This document shows, one piece after another, positions 9,675 to 19,242 of a stretch of DNA of 64,000 nt. Below the pieces are notes generated by a model, which worked only from the letters and a program-made list of their open reading frames with translations, ran no database searches and was not told the DNA's origin. Source of the DNA: Cellulophaga sp. Hel_I_12 (lineage in GTDB: Bacteria; Bacteroidota; Bacteroidia; Flavobacteriales; Flavobacteriaceae); the NCBI RefSeq assembly GCF_000799565.1, contig NZ_JUHB01000001.1, positions 1,178,001 to 1,242,000 on the forward strand. Direction: 5' to 3'. Position 1 is the stretch's first letter; every line of letters begins with the position of its first letter. A program made the translations under genes and the position numbers.

Positions 9675-10640
9675 TTATGCTATAGCAGCTGGCGTTTCAA
9701 TTGTAGCCAAATAGCGTTCAGCATCTAAAGCCGCCATACATCCCGTTCCTGCTGCTGTAATAGCCTGCCTGTATTCCTTATCTTGAGAGTCACCGCAAGC
9801 AAAAACACCAGGTAAATTTGTTTTAGTAGACTTTCCCTTGGTGATCAAATAACCCGTATCATCCATATCTAACTGACCTTTGAAGATGTCCGTATTCGGT
9901 TTGTGTCCGATTGCGATAAAAAGGCCTGTAATGTTTATTTCGCTTTTCTCGCCACTAATATTATTCACCATTCTTAAGCCCTCAACGACTTGATCCCCTA
10001 AAACCTCGTCTACTTCTGTATTGTACAGAATAGTTATATTTTTTAGGCTATTGACTCTATGTTGCATTGCTTTTGACGCTCGCATTTCGTCTTTACGGAC
10101 TAGCATTGTTACACTTTTACAGATGTTGGCAAGATAAGATGCCTCTTCTGCAGCCGTATCACCAGCACCCACAATGGCAACATCCTGTCCTTTATAGAAA
10201 AAACCGTCGCAAACTGCGCAAGCAGATACTCCACCACCTCGAAGTTTTTGCTCACTTGGTATGTTTAAATACTTAGCTGTAGCCCCAGTAGATATGATCA
10301 CTGTTTCGGCTTCAATTTCAGTAGTGTCATCCACTACAGCTTTGTGAATACCTCCAATTTCTTTGCTTAAAGTAACAGCTGTGATCATTCCTATTCTGAC
10401 TTCTGTACCAAAACGCTCTGCTTGTTTTTGTAATTGCATCATCATGGTAGGGCCATCTATGCCATCAGGATAGCCTGGAAAATTATCTACTTCTGTCGTG
10501 GTAGTTAACTGTCCTCCCGGTTCCATCCCTGTATATACTACTGGTTTTAAATCTGCACGCGCAGCATAAATGGCAGCAGTATACCCTGCAGGGCCCGATC
10601 CTATAATTAAGGTTTTAATTCTTTCAATTTTTTCTGACAT
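9675..10640 (-). CDS. trxB: Thioredoxin-disulfide reductase
   Basis: This 321-residue flavoprotein has the FAD-binding GSGPAGYTAA motif (14-23), the redox-active CAVC at 141-144 followed by DGFF, the NADPH-binding GAGDTAAEEA motif, and a C-terminal FACGD FAD motif. All are diagnostic of low-molecular-weight thioredoxin reductase, and the length is normal. It reduces thioredoxin with NADPH in the cytoplasm. The gene appears to be transcribed alone. The 190 bases upstream (10641-10830) separate it from the FGE-like gene on the same strand. Confidence 0.95.
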   Translation of the reverse strand: MSEKIERIKTLIIGSGPAGYTAAIYAARADLKPVVYTGMEPGGQLTTTTEVDNFPGYPDGIDGPTMMMQLQKQAERFGTEVRIGMITAVTLSKEIGGIHKAVVDDTTEIEAETVIISTGATAKYLNIPSEQKLRGGGVSACAVCDGFFYKGQDVAIVGAGDTAAEEASYLANICKSVTMLVRKDEMRASKAMQHRVNSLKNITILYNTEVDEVLGDQVVEGLRMVNNISGEKSEINITGLFIAIGHKPNTDIFKGQLDMDDTGYLITKGKSTKTNLPGVFACGDSQDKEYRQAITAAGTGCMAALDAERYLATIETPAAIA

Positions 10641-10830
10641 AATCTATATCTTCATTATTAATTTTTTAACATACAGTATAAAAAACTGTTTTATAGCTAC
10701 CCGTCGCATTTATTCTGGCTTTTTTTTAGCTTATCCTTTTTGGGATGTCAAAAATAAGTTTTTTGTAAAAAAACATGCGTTAAAAGTTATCAAAAGTTGT
10801 TATACCCCTATTGATGCTTCAAAAACATCG

Positions 10831-11970
10831 CTATTTTCTGTTTTCCGATTGTAACATGGCCACAGATACTACAGTTCTAAACCCAACATGTTCCGATGCG
10901 GAGTCCGGACTTGTGCCCATTCGTGAGGATATGCGATAACTGGCACAGTAGGAATCACTGCATAGAAAGGAGCCTCCTTTAATTACTTTTTCTGTTGCAT
11001 AGGGGTTGTTAGGATTATAAGCCTGCTGAGGCCCTTTCGGATTTACCGTTGCCTTATTCAACTGCTGTAGTTCTCTATAATATTTGCTACTGTACCAATC
11101 GCTTGTCCACTCCCAAACATTACCAGACATATCATATAGTCCATAATCATTTGGTGGATACGATTTTACCTCTGCACGCCGCTCATGACCATCTACCATA
11201 GTATTATTTACTGGGAATTCTCCTTCCCAGGTATTGGCTTTTGTGCTTAAAACAGAAACATCGTCTCCCCAGGCGTATACTTTATTATTTTGATTTCCTC
11301 GTGCCGCACGCTCCCATTCTGCTTCCGTAGGCAACCTTTTGCCTGCCCATGTACAGTAGGCCAATGCATCTTCAAAAGAAATTTGAACCACAGGATCGTT
11401 CTCCTTTCCGACAATAGAACTTTCAGGCCCATTAGGATGCCTCCAACTTGCACCTATCTTCCACTCCCACCATTGAGAAAAATCGTATAAATTAGGGACC
11501 GAACTTTTTGTTTTTTTAAACACCAGAGCTCCTGGTTGCAAAATTGAATCATGGGGTTTTGGTGTTCCTTCGGGCAATTGCTTCTTCATTTCGTCCCACG
11601 CAATAGCACGCTCAGCTACGCTGATATATTTCGTTTCCTCTACAAATTTTGAAAATTCTGCATTGGTCACTTCTGTTATATCCATAAAAAACCCATCGAT
11701 ATGCACTATATGTGCCGGTTTTTCATGTTGCATGGCCATCTTATCTTGTTGCACCGCACCCTGTTGAAACGCACCACCCGGAATCCAAACCATACCTTGA
11801 GGGGTCATTACATCATCTGGCTCATTAATTTGAATTTTAATAGGCTGTTTTTCATCCGTGGCAGAATCAGAGTCTTTTGTGGTACTCTCTTTTACATTCT
11901 CTTTTGTTTGCTCTTTACATTGCAAACTGAGCAAAGCAAAAAAAAGTACAATTGGCACTAAATTTCTCAT
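10831..11970 (-). CDS. Formylglycine-generating-enzyme family (SUMF1) lipoprotein
   Basis: The 379-residue protein has a lipoprotein signal (LLSLQC, Cys 18), a short acidic linker and then a complete FGE-sulfatase domain. This runs from WIPGGAFQQGA (about residue 62) through DITEVTNAEF, YAWGDD and SGNVWEWTSDW to GFRTV. The C-terminal part has KGGSFLCSDSYC, with cysteines 337 and 342 in the same C-x4-C spacing as the two copper-binding catalytic cysteines of true FGE. That makes it more than a structural relative such as GldJ or GldK. FGE converts a cysteine of sulfatases to formylglycine. Here the signal puts the enzyme outside the cytoplasm and no sulfatase is in this window, so the substrate is unknown. 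Confidence 0.8.
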   Translation of the reverse strand: MRNLVPIVLFFALLSLQCKEQTKENVKESTTKDSDSATDEKQPIKIQINEPDDVMTPQGMVWIPGGAFQQGAVQQDKMAMQHEKPAHIVHIDGFFMDITEVTNAEFSKFVEETKYISVAERAIAWDEMKKQLPEGTPKPHDSILQPGALVFKKTKSSVPNLYDFSQWWEWKIGASWRHPNGPESSIVGKENDPVVQISFEDALAYCTWAGKRLPTEAEWERAARGNQNNKVYAWGDDVSVLSTKANTWEGEFPVNNTMVDGHERRAEVKSYPPNDYGLYDMSGNVWEWTSDWYSSKYYRELQQLNKATVNPKGPQQAYNPNNPYATEKVIKGGSFLCSDSYCASYRISSRMGTSPDSASEHVGFRTVVSVAMLQSENRK

Positions 11971-12155
11971 TAAAACAGGAATATGAATTCAATATTAAAA
12001 ATACACATAAACTTTACAAGAATAAAAATAGTAAGGCTGAAATAAAGCTGATTGAATTTACTTATCGAGCAAGCAAAAATTTGCCATATGCTTTGTTTCT
12101 CTTTATATTAGTACTATTAGTATCACGATTTACAGAATTGGCATTAGTTTTGTTA

Positions 12156-12163
12156 TACTTTTG
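12156..12163 (+). promoter_or_regulatory. Candidate flavobacterial -7 element for the dikinase-like operon
   Basis: TACTTTTG fits the Bacteroidota -7 consensus TA-N2-TTTG and lies 33 bases before the chosen ATG. No TTG -33 element stands at the standard 19-21 base spacing; the nearest TTG is at 15 bases. Treat it as weak. Confidence 0.3.
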
Positions 12164-12196
12164 CGTACTATAGTCCCTCAACAACAATCCATAAGC

Positions 12197-15100
12197 ATGA
12201 AAAATTACTGTATTATTTTCTCTATATTTTTCTTTTATTCCACCGTTATTTTTTCTCAAAAACTTAGCAACGAAAAAATAAAAGAACAAATTACTAACTA
12301 CAAAAATGACATCAGAGGTCCCTATAAGGACATTCGATGGTTTTGTACTGATGGGAGTATTCGTCAACCCAAAGATCCTTGTCCTGATAATATTGGGCCT
12401 GGTGTGCAACATGCACGTTATAAAGATGCAGTCCTTGCTTTAGGAAAAAGCAATCATATTTTTTTAGGCCAAATTTTAGCCGCGACCAATGTTAAAGACT
12501 TCTGGGATGCGGAAAAAAACCATTCTAGATTAAAACAATACCAACTAGAGAAGTATTTAAAAACTATTGATAATGGTTGGATTTTACAAAAGGGACAATT
12601 TTACCGGGGGTCTATTCAATCTGAAGATGAGCAAGCTTGGGGTATTGAATTTTATAATTGGCTGCTTTCAGATTCGGATCGCCTTGCTCAAAATTATTTT
12701 CTAATTCGTCAATCCCTAAAAGATATCCCCTATGAAGGAGATGCGAATACATCGCAATTAATGCGCAGTCAATCTAAGGTCATCTCAGATGTATATTTGC
12801 CTTTTATGGATCTCAGGGTAAAAATTCACAGTCAACCTGAATTTTCCGACATACAAAAAGTAAAAGATTTTAAGCAAAAAAATGCTTCGAAATTAACGAC
12901 CACACTGAACGAGCAATTTGATGCTTTACTAAGCACCATGACTACTTTTTACAAGCCTATTGATATGAATGCCTTTTTGACCAATGCTCCTTTGGTTAAA
13001 AAGAGCGCTATAGGCTCTCGCATTGCAGCCTATGCTGCAGCTTCTGCAACTGCATCACCTCAAAATTTAATCATCGACTCCTCTGAGTTATTGTTAGAAT
13101 TAAGGAATTCTATTCTAACAGAAGAAAATCCACAGTTGCGGCTACAACTCCTTGATATTTCCTTAAAAATCGAAAATATTTTGTTCAAGAACGCTTCAAA
13201 ATGGGAACCATCCACAGTGAATTCTTTATTAGAAAAAATTTGCTATTTAGGGATGGCCACGGCTGGCGCGGGGTATATTGAACTTTGGGAATGGGAACAA
13301 ATTAAGGGTTCATTAAGCCAATATGAGGTAGAAACCATGACCTTAGGACAAATAACTGCTGTTTTACAAAATGCAAGAAGTGCATTAGAATGGAGTGCTG
13401 CTATGGTAAAAGCCAATTACCAAGACGTGGTCAACGACTATACAGAATTTGAACCAAAAGCATATGGGTTTATTGATGATAAGATCAGGGGCTCTATAGC
13501 TTTATATTTAGGAAAAAGTGTTGGAGAATTAGGGGATTATATGGCAAAAGAATCCTCACTTACCAATAAAGTCCTAAACGTACAAAACCAAAGTACTTTC
13601 CGAGGACTTAACCCTGGATATGCCTTTGGCACCTTAGTCGTTGTAGAGGGCTCACCTGACGAGATAGAAGTGTCATCCGATAAAATCTATTTTTTTCAGC
13701 GTGCGCCTGCCGATTTAAAACCGGTTTCCGGTATTGGCACTGTAGCGGAAGGCAATATGGTTTCTCACGTACAGTTACTCGCACGTAATTTAGGAATTCC
13801 AAATACAGCATTATCCGATGAAAATCTGAAAGATTTAGCAGCATTTAATGGACAAAAAGTATTTTTTGCCGTCTCTAACAAAGGGAATGTTATCTTAAAA
13901 TTAGAGAAAGATATGTCCGCTATTGAAGTAGCACTTTTTGCTAAAAAAGAACGAACAGAAGGTAAAATAGCGGTTCCAGTAGAAAATATTAGACTACAAG
14001 AGACGGCTATTTTAAATATGCGCAATGTAGATGCCGAAGATTCTGGAAAACTATGCGGACCCAAAGCGGCTAATTTAGGCCAATTGAAAAAAATGTTTCC
14101 TGATAAAGTGGTTGAAGGCCTAGTGATCCCTTTTGGAATTTTTAGAGAACATATGGATCAAACGATGCCTGGACAAACGATCTCTTACTGGAAATTTTTA
14201 AATACTATGTTCGCCGAAGCAGACCATATGCTTTCGAAAAATATTGATGAAAAAGAAGTTGAAAACTATCAGCTCCGTCAATTAGAAACGCTGCGCGCTG
14301 CCATTAAACAAATGCCTTTAAAAGCTAGCTTTACTGCAGCCCTTGAACGTGAATTTTCTGCTGTATTCGGTAAAGAGCTAGGAGCTATCCCCGTTTTTCT
14401 TCGCAGTGATACCAATATGGAAGATTTAAAAGATTTTACTGGAGCGGGACTCAACCTCACCATTTTCAATGCAGTTGAAAAAGAAAAAATAATTGCTGGT
14501 ATTAAAGATGTTTGGGCTTCACCCTATACAGAACGAAGTTTTAAATGGCGTCAGAAATATCTACTAAATCCTGAAAATGTATTTCCATCTATTTTAGTCA
14601 TTCCTAGCGTTGATGTGGACTATTCGGGCGTTTTAATCACCAAAGGCTTAAGCTCTGGAGACGAAAACGATTTAACCATTGCGTTTAGTCGAGGTGCGGG
14701 TGGTGCTGTGGACGGTCAGTCGGCAGAAACCTATTTGATTAAAAGCAAAGGAGGTTTTGAACTGTTGGCTCCCGCTCGGGAAATTTCTCATACCACCCTA
14801 CCTATAACTGGTGGAACAGGTAAAAAAACGGCGACTTTTGAAAAATCGGTATTGAGTGCTCAAAATATTAGAGAAATACAAGAATTGGCGGAGACGATTA
14901 GACAAAGAATGCCTAAAGAAACCAATAGTGATTATAATGGAGCTTATGATGTAGAATTGGGTTTTAAAGATGATACCTTATGGTTATTTCAAATTCGACC
15001 CTTTGTCGAAAACAAAAAAGCGCTTAGTTCAGGTTACTTAGAGTCTATAACGCCGAAAATAGATGCGCTTAAAAAAATACAACTTTCAACAAAATTATAA
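12197..15100 (+). CDS. Exported PEP/pyruvate-dikinase-like protein (phosphohistidine plus ATP-grasp domains)
   Basis: The ATG at 12197 gives 967 residues beginning with a signal peptide (NYCIIFSIFFFYSTVIFSQ). A TTG at 12161 would put twelve polar residues in front of it and is not preferred. About 480 residues of unrecognised helical sequence follow. Next is a swivelling phosphohistidine domain with GTVAEGNMVSHVQLLARNLG, where His 524 sits in the position of the catalytic histidine. A PEP/pyruvate-type nucleotide-binding domain follows from about 614 (GPKAANLGQL) through VFLRSDTNMED (about 732) to FQIRPF (about 933). The order phosphohistidine then ATP-binding domain is that of glucan water dikinases, not of PEP synthase or PPDK, and there is no PEP TIM barrel. 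An ATP-using fold with an export signal is odd. It shares an operon with the next gene, 2 bases away. Confidence 0.75.
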   Translation: MKNYCIIFSIFFFYSTVIFSQKLSNEKIKEQITNYKNDIRGPYKDIRWFCTDGSIRQPKDPCPDNIGPGVQHARYKDAVLALGKSNHIFLGQILAATNVKDFWDAEKNHSRLKQYQLEKYLKTIDNGWILQKGQFYRGSIQSEDEQAWGIEFYNWLLSDSDRLAQNYFLIRQSLKDIPYEGDANTSQLMRSQSKVISDVYLPFMDLRVKIHSQPEFSDIQKVKDFKQKNASKLTTTLNEQFDALLSTMTTFYKPIDMNAFLTNAPLVKKSAIGSRIAAYAAASATASPQNLIIDSSELLLELRNSILTEENPQLRLQLLDISLKIENILFKNASKWEPSTVNSLLEKICYLGMATAGAGYIELWEWEQIKGSLSQYEVETMTLGQITAVLQNARSALEWSAAMVKANYQDVVNDYTEFEPKAYGFIDDKIRGSIALYLGKSVGELGDYMAKESSLTNKVLNVQNQSTFRGLNPGYAFGTLVVVEGSPDEIEVSSDKIYFFQRAPADLKPVSGIGTVAEGNMVSHVQLLARNLGIPNTALSDENLKDLAAFNGQKVFFAVSNKGNVILKLEKDMSAIEVALFAKKERTEGKIAVPVENIRLQETAILNMRNVDAEDSGKLCGPKAANLGQLKKMFPDKVVEGLVIPFGIFREHMDQTMPGQTISYWKFLNTMFAEADHMLSKNIDEKEVENYQLRQLETLRAAIKQMPLKASFTAALEREFSAVFGKELGAIPVFLRSDTNMEDLKDFTGAGLNLTIFNAVEKEKIIAGIKDVWASPYTERSFKWRQKYLLNPENVFPSILVIPSVDVDYSGVLITKGLSSGDENDLTIAFSRGAGGAVDGQSAETYLIKSKGGFELLAPAREISHTTLPITGGTGKKTATFEKSVLSAQNIREIQELAETIRQRMPKETNSDYNGAYDVELGFKDDTLWLFQIRPFVENKKALSSGYLESITPKIDALKKIQLSTKL

Positions 15101-15102
15101 AA

Positions 15103-16362
15103 ATGAAAAAAATACTTCTTCTTGCTGCTGCTATTATTCTGTGTTTAGCGTTCACAAGTATTACATTGTATCCTATTGATGGGTATGAACAAACTGGGAT
15201 AAAACGACTGTTACGACTAGAACTAATTAAAAATGGAGCGCTAAAAGAAACGACCCCCTTACCCGAAGGGGCAAAAAAATCGTGGAGCGATATTCAATTG
15301 AACTTAAGTGAAAGAGCTTCCGATAGTGTTGGTAGTTTTTTTCAAATAGATGAAACTTTCCAAAAAGAAATTAATGGTTTATTTAGAGGTTTAGATAAGA
15401 GTTATTCGCTCACGGTATTAGACATTTCTGATATAGATCATATTCGGTACGCCAAACGCAACGAGACGGCTGGCTATCAGCCAGGTAGTGTAGGTAAATT
15501 GGCCGTTTTAATTGCGCTTTTTACTCAATTAGAGAAAATATACCCTGATTCATGGGAAAGTAGAACGGATTTATTGAAACATAAAAATGTAAAAGCGGGC
15601 GTTTGGGGTTTAACAGACGAGCATACCATTCCTATCTATAATATTGAAAAGAAAACTCAAATTAAAAGGCAAGTTGTGGCCAGCGATGTTTTTTCACTAT
15701 ACGAATGGGCAGATCATATGCTTTCGGTAAGCAACAATGGTGCTGCAAGTATTGTATGGCGTGAGGCTTTATTAATGGCTGCCTTTGGCCAGGAATATCC
15801 CGAATTAACCGACGAAAAGGCTTTGGAATACTTTAAAACAACGCCCAAAAAAGAGTTGACCGATTTAGCAAATGATGTGGTCAACTTACCGCTCCGGGAA
15901 TTGGGTATTTCGCACGATGAATGGCGTTTGGGGAGCTTTTTTACAAGAGGAGCAAATACCTATGTGGGTGATAAAGGCGGAAGTATTGGAACGCCAGTAG
16001 GCATGATGAAATTTCTAGTTCAACTAGAGCAAGGCCAAGTTGTTGACGCACAAAGTAGTCTTGAAATGAAACGCTTGATGTATATGACCGATCGAAGAAT
16101 TAGGTACGCACAATCTCCCTCTTTAAAAGATGCTGCCGTGTACTTTAAGTCAGGAAGTTTGTATAAATGTGATCGCTCAAACGGACAAGTATGTGGAAAA
16201 TATATGGGTAATATTCAGAATTTTATGAACTCTGTGATTATTGTTGAACAACCTGATAATTGCACCTATATGGTTGTTTTAATGACCAACGTATTGGGTA
16301 AAAATTCAGCTTCAGACCATATGTATTTGGCTTCTGCCATTGATAAAATAGTGCGCAAATAA
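15103..16362 (+). CDS. Class A beta-lactamase-fold serine hydrolase, exported
   Basis: The 419-residue protein has an N-terminal signal or membrane anchor (KKILLLAAAIILCLAFTS). A serine-hydrolase domain of the penicillin-recognising fold is marked by SVGK at 129-132 (nucleophile and lysine) and SNN at 210-212. A late KSGS stands where the third KTG-type motif belongs. A CDRSNGQVCG insert near that motif is unusual. It begins 2 bases after the dikinase-like gene, so the two are translated from one transcript. Members of this fold are beta-lactamases, DD-peptidases or unrelated hydrolases. Nothing here shows which, and the long N-terminal part before the SxxK motif differs from ordinary beta-lactamases. 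Confidence 0.7.
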   Translation: MKKILLLAAAIILCLAFTSITLYPIDGYEQTGIKRLLRLELIKNGALKETTPLPEGAKKSWSDIQLNLSERASDSVGSFFQIDETFQKEINGLFRGLDKSYSLTVLDISDIDHIRYAKRNETAGYQPGSVGKLAVLIALFTQLEKIYPDSWESRTDLLKHKNVKAGVWGLTDEHTIPIYNIEKKTQIKRQVVASDVFSLYEWADHMLSVSNNGAASIVWREALLMAAFGQEYPELTDEKALEYFKTTPKKELTDLANDVVNLPLRELGISHDEWRLGSFFTRGANTYVGDKGGSIGTPVGMMKFLVQLEQGQVVDAQSSLEMKRLMYMTDRRIRYAQSPSLKDAAVYFKSGSLYKCDRSNGQVCGKYMGNIQNFMNSVIIVEQPDNCTYMVVLMTNVLGKNSASDHMYLASAIDKIVRK

Positions 16363-16367
16363 TGATT

Positions 16368-16386
16368 TCATCTAGCATGTAGATGA
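16368..16386. terminator. Small hairpin between converging genes, possible terminator
   Basis: A 7-base inverted repeat (TCATCTA / TAGATGA, loop of 5) lies 5 bases after the serine-hydrolase stop. No clear T-run follows, so its role as a terminator is doubtful. Confidence 0.3.
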
Positions 16387-16406
16387 CCGTATACCAAAAT
16401 TTTTAA

Positions 16407-19223
16407 TTAATTTTTAGCTAAGGCATCAATAGCTTCTTGGGCGAAAGAACGAATTTTTAAATGATCGTCATCCAAGTAATTTTTAAGTAAAGGAAGGTAC
16501 TTTTTATCATGCTGCTTGCCTATTAAATAAAACACGGCAAGTTTAAGTTTTTCATCATTCGCTTCTAAGAGAAGCTGAAAACATTCTGCTTCTGTCAGTA
16601 GTTTCTGTTTCAACTGATGAATGACCTCTTCAGAGGTAACATCAATAGCACTAGTTTCAATAATAGGAAGTAGTTTTCGTTTTAATTCACCAGAGAGCAG
16701 ATTGTCTAGAAACTCAATAGCGTTTGTTCTCGCCTCTTGTTTATCACTTAGGAGGCCAGCATACGCAATAGTCATATCGTGTTGTTTGTATTTTAAGCCT
16801 AAAAGTTTAAAAATACGCTCTAGCCCTGCATCTAATCTACGTTCTAAAAGTTCTAAAAGACTAGCACGAGCATCACGTTCATCGGGAGAAATTGCTTCTT
16901 TAGACTTTTTTCTATTCCTGTAAGAAACAATAATTTGAGTATGCATCGCTGATAAGGTATTATGATACAGCTTACACTCTTCATAGATACTGGAAACAAT
17001 TTTTGTATGCTTAAATTGTAAATGTTCATCGTCTGCTTTTAAATCACTTAGGGCGCGAATTGCTTCTAAGCGAACCGTAAGATCACGATCTTCAAGTAAT
17101 TCAAATAAATACTTCACCGAATCTTGTGATCGAAAAGACTTTAAAACGAGAGGGAGAAACCGTGCTGCTTCAATAGAAATCTCGTTATTTTTCACCATAA
17201 ATATTAAGGTTGGTAGTATTTGCTGTCCATAATTCTGGAGGGCTGACACGGTCGCGAGGCGCACTTTTTTATTCGGTAAAAAGTCAACTAGCAATGGAAT
17301 AAACCCTGGATTCAGAGTGGTACCCGCTGCATGAATTGCAATTTTCAAAATAGCTTCATCGGTCGTTGAAAAATAGTATTTTAGAAATTCATAAAACTCG
17401 GGTATGTTCGCTGCCCCTATGGTTTTTAATAAAATTTTGAGCCGTTCAACATCGTTCGGAGCTAGTTTTATCTGTTTAATTTCCGTTCTAATCCTTTGCT
17501 CCAAGGTATACATGGTTCGTAAAGAAAAGTTGTCCCTTGACTCACGAGCCAAACATAATAAGGCGGTATGCGCTATCAGCGGCTTTTCATGGTCTAAATA
17601 GGCGTCAAAAACAATGGTTTCATTTTTTGCAGCATGTAACAATAGGTAAGCCAGAGTTGCCTCCACCAAATCTTCATCATTCGTATCTAGTAATTCTTGA
17701 ATTTGAGCAACGATTGTTGTACTATTTAAAAAATACAAATTTTGTATAGCGGCCGTTTTTACTTTATCTGACGGATGTCGCAACAGCGCTTCAACATGGC
17801 CTGTAAATCGTTTGTCATTGATTTCTTGAAGCTTGTTGAGCATAAACAAAATTTGACTTTCTGAGCCCGATTCAAAGACAGCTTTCATTCCCTCAACTAC
17901 GGATACATTTTTTCTGAGTACTTTAGTTTCCTTTACTTTAATATTGGTTATTTCTGCCAAATTTTCTCTGAATGTTTTAAAATATTCCTTTCTTACCTTA
18001 GTAATAAAGTAGGCCCAAACTAATACTAAAAGTAAAATTATAGCGGTGATATAATAGGTGGGTAAATCGAGGCCTTTGATGGCGAAAATCAAAATAAAAC
18101 CTGCAATACCTGTAGCCACACTATCTACAACAACATCAATAAATGACTTGGTTTTATTTTTAAGTTCAAATGGTAAAGGCAATGCAAGTAGTTCACTAGC
18201 ACTTTTATGAATCGATTGTTTTAAGGTACCATCAACAGCTTTAATAAAGATAATAACCGATAATTCTGGAATAATAAAAAATAAGATGCCCCCAGCAAAT
18301 ATTCCAAGGGGTAAAAGCATTAAAGAAAACCCAACCCCCCAAATACCCACAACTCTCTGGGTGAAAAATAATTGTATCAGTAAGGATACCAGGTTGAATG
18401 TAGAAAACCAAAAGGCAAAAAAAGAGGTTAATTCGTCTGGATCAGCAATCGTTGCAGAAGCAAAATCACTATAAAGGTAATCCACTAGTTTTGCCACAAT
18501 TACGCTAATAGCCACAATCCCTGCGAGATACGATAAGTGTCTAGAGTTTTTAATGAGTGTTAATGGCCTTACTTCACGAACAGCTGTTCTTTTCTTCTGT
18601 TTAAACGTATTTAACTTTACAATTCTGTTTTTCCAAATTTTATTAAGTAACACGATACATAATCCTAAAAACAGCGCAGCAATAAAAATTACATTTTCAT
18701 TGCCTATGATGGGGGCTAAAATTGAGGTTAAATATCCTCCTAAAATACCACCTAGTATAGCACCCGAACCGATAAAGCCAAATAAGCGTTTTGCCTCGCG
18801 GGGGTTATATACTAAATTAGCCATTACCCAAAATTGTGACGCTGAAAGTACGGCATGAATCGCCACCCAAACATAGAAAAAGAAAAGCATCCATTTGTTG
18901 AGGTAGTGAAACTGAAGCAACAATGCCAGAATTACGATAAGTACAATGGAAACGATTAAGGTAAACCTTATTATTTTTTTTAATGAAAACTTTGTCAGCG
19001 CTCTGGAGTACGAATACGAACTTAAAATAGCAATGGCTGCAACAAGTAAAAAAGCGAGAGGAAGATTCTCTACACCAAGCTCAGATAAAAAAAGGGCATT
19101 TACGGTAGGCTTGATAATGAGGAGCGAAGCTATAATCAAAAAAATATAGCTCAACATGTAAAAGGATATTCTAAATTCTCCTTCTCTAATATCAAATGTT
19201 TTTTTTAATAATCGTAGGAGCAT
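16407..19223 (-). CDS. ATP/ADP-carrier (Npt/TLC)-like membrane protein fused to HEAT repeats
   Basis: The 938-residue protein falls into two halves. Residues 1 to about 430 contain around a dozen hydrophobic helices with features of the NTT/TLC nucleotide-carrier family: FRISFYMLSY near the start, IIKPTVNALFLSELG, and SQFWVMANLVYNPREAKRLFG. From about 450 to the end it is soluble and built of HEAT-like helical repeats (for example HPSDKVKTAAIQNL and DRDLTVRLEAIRALSDL). Carriers of this family exchange ATP for ADP in plastids and obligate intracellular bacteria. The fused form in a free-living bacterium probably does something else, but the substrate is unknown. The gene starts 19 bases after an upstream serine-hydrolase gene, so they are an operon. 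Confidence 0.8.
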   Translation of the reverse strand: MLLRLLKKTFDIREGEFRISFYMLSYIFLIIASLLIIKPTVNALFLSELGVENLPLAFLLVAAIAILSSYSYSRALTKFSLKKIIRFTLIVSIVLIVILALLLQFHYLNKWMLFFFYVWVAIHAVLSASQFWVMANLVYNPREAKRLFGFIGSGAILGGILGGYLTSILAPIIGNENVIFIAALFLGLCIVLLNKIWKNRIVKLNTFKQKKRTAVREVRPLTLIKNSRHLSYLAGIVAISVIVAKLVDYLYSDFASATIADPDELTSFFAFWFSTFNLVSLLIQLFFTQRVVGIWGVGFSLMLLPLGIFAGGILFFIIPELSVIIFIKAVDGTLKQSIHKSASELLALPLPFELKNKTKSFIDVVVDSVATGIAGFILIFAIKGLDLPTYYITAIILLLVLVWAYFITKVRKEYFKTFRENLAEITNIKVKETKVLRKNVSVVEGMKAVFESGSESQILFMLNKLQEINDKRFTGHVEALLRHPSDKVKTAAIQNLYFLNSTTIVAQIQELLDTNDEDLVEATLAYLLLHAAKNETIVFDAYLDHEKPLIAHTALLCLARESRDNFSLRTMYTLEQRIRTEIKQIKLAPNDVERLKILLKTIGAANIPEFYEFLKYYFSTTDEAILKIAIHAAGTTLNPGFIPLLVDFLPNKKVRLATVSALQNYGQQILPTLIFMVKNNEISIEAARFLPLVLKSFRSQDSVKYLFELLEDRDLTVRLEAIRALSDLKADDEHLQFKHTKIVSSIYEECKLYHNTLSAMHTQIIVSYRNRKKSKEAISPDERDARASLLELLERRLDAGLERIFKLLGLKYKQHDMTIAYAGLLSDKQEARTNAIEFLDNLLSGELKRKLLPIIETSAIDVTSEEVIHQLKQKLLTEAECFQLLLEANDEKLKLAVFYLIGKQHDKKYLPLLKNYLDDDHLKIRSFAQEAIDALAKN

Positions 19224-19242
19224 AAAGTTTTAAAATGGCGTA

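Noticed and set aside
10641..10830. A TATTTTTG element on the minus strand as trxB promoter
   Set aside because: It matches the -7 consensus TA-N2-TTTG, but no TTG is present at the required distance upstream.
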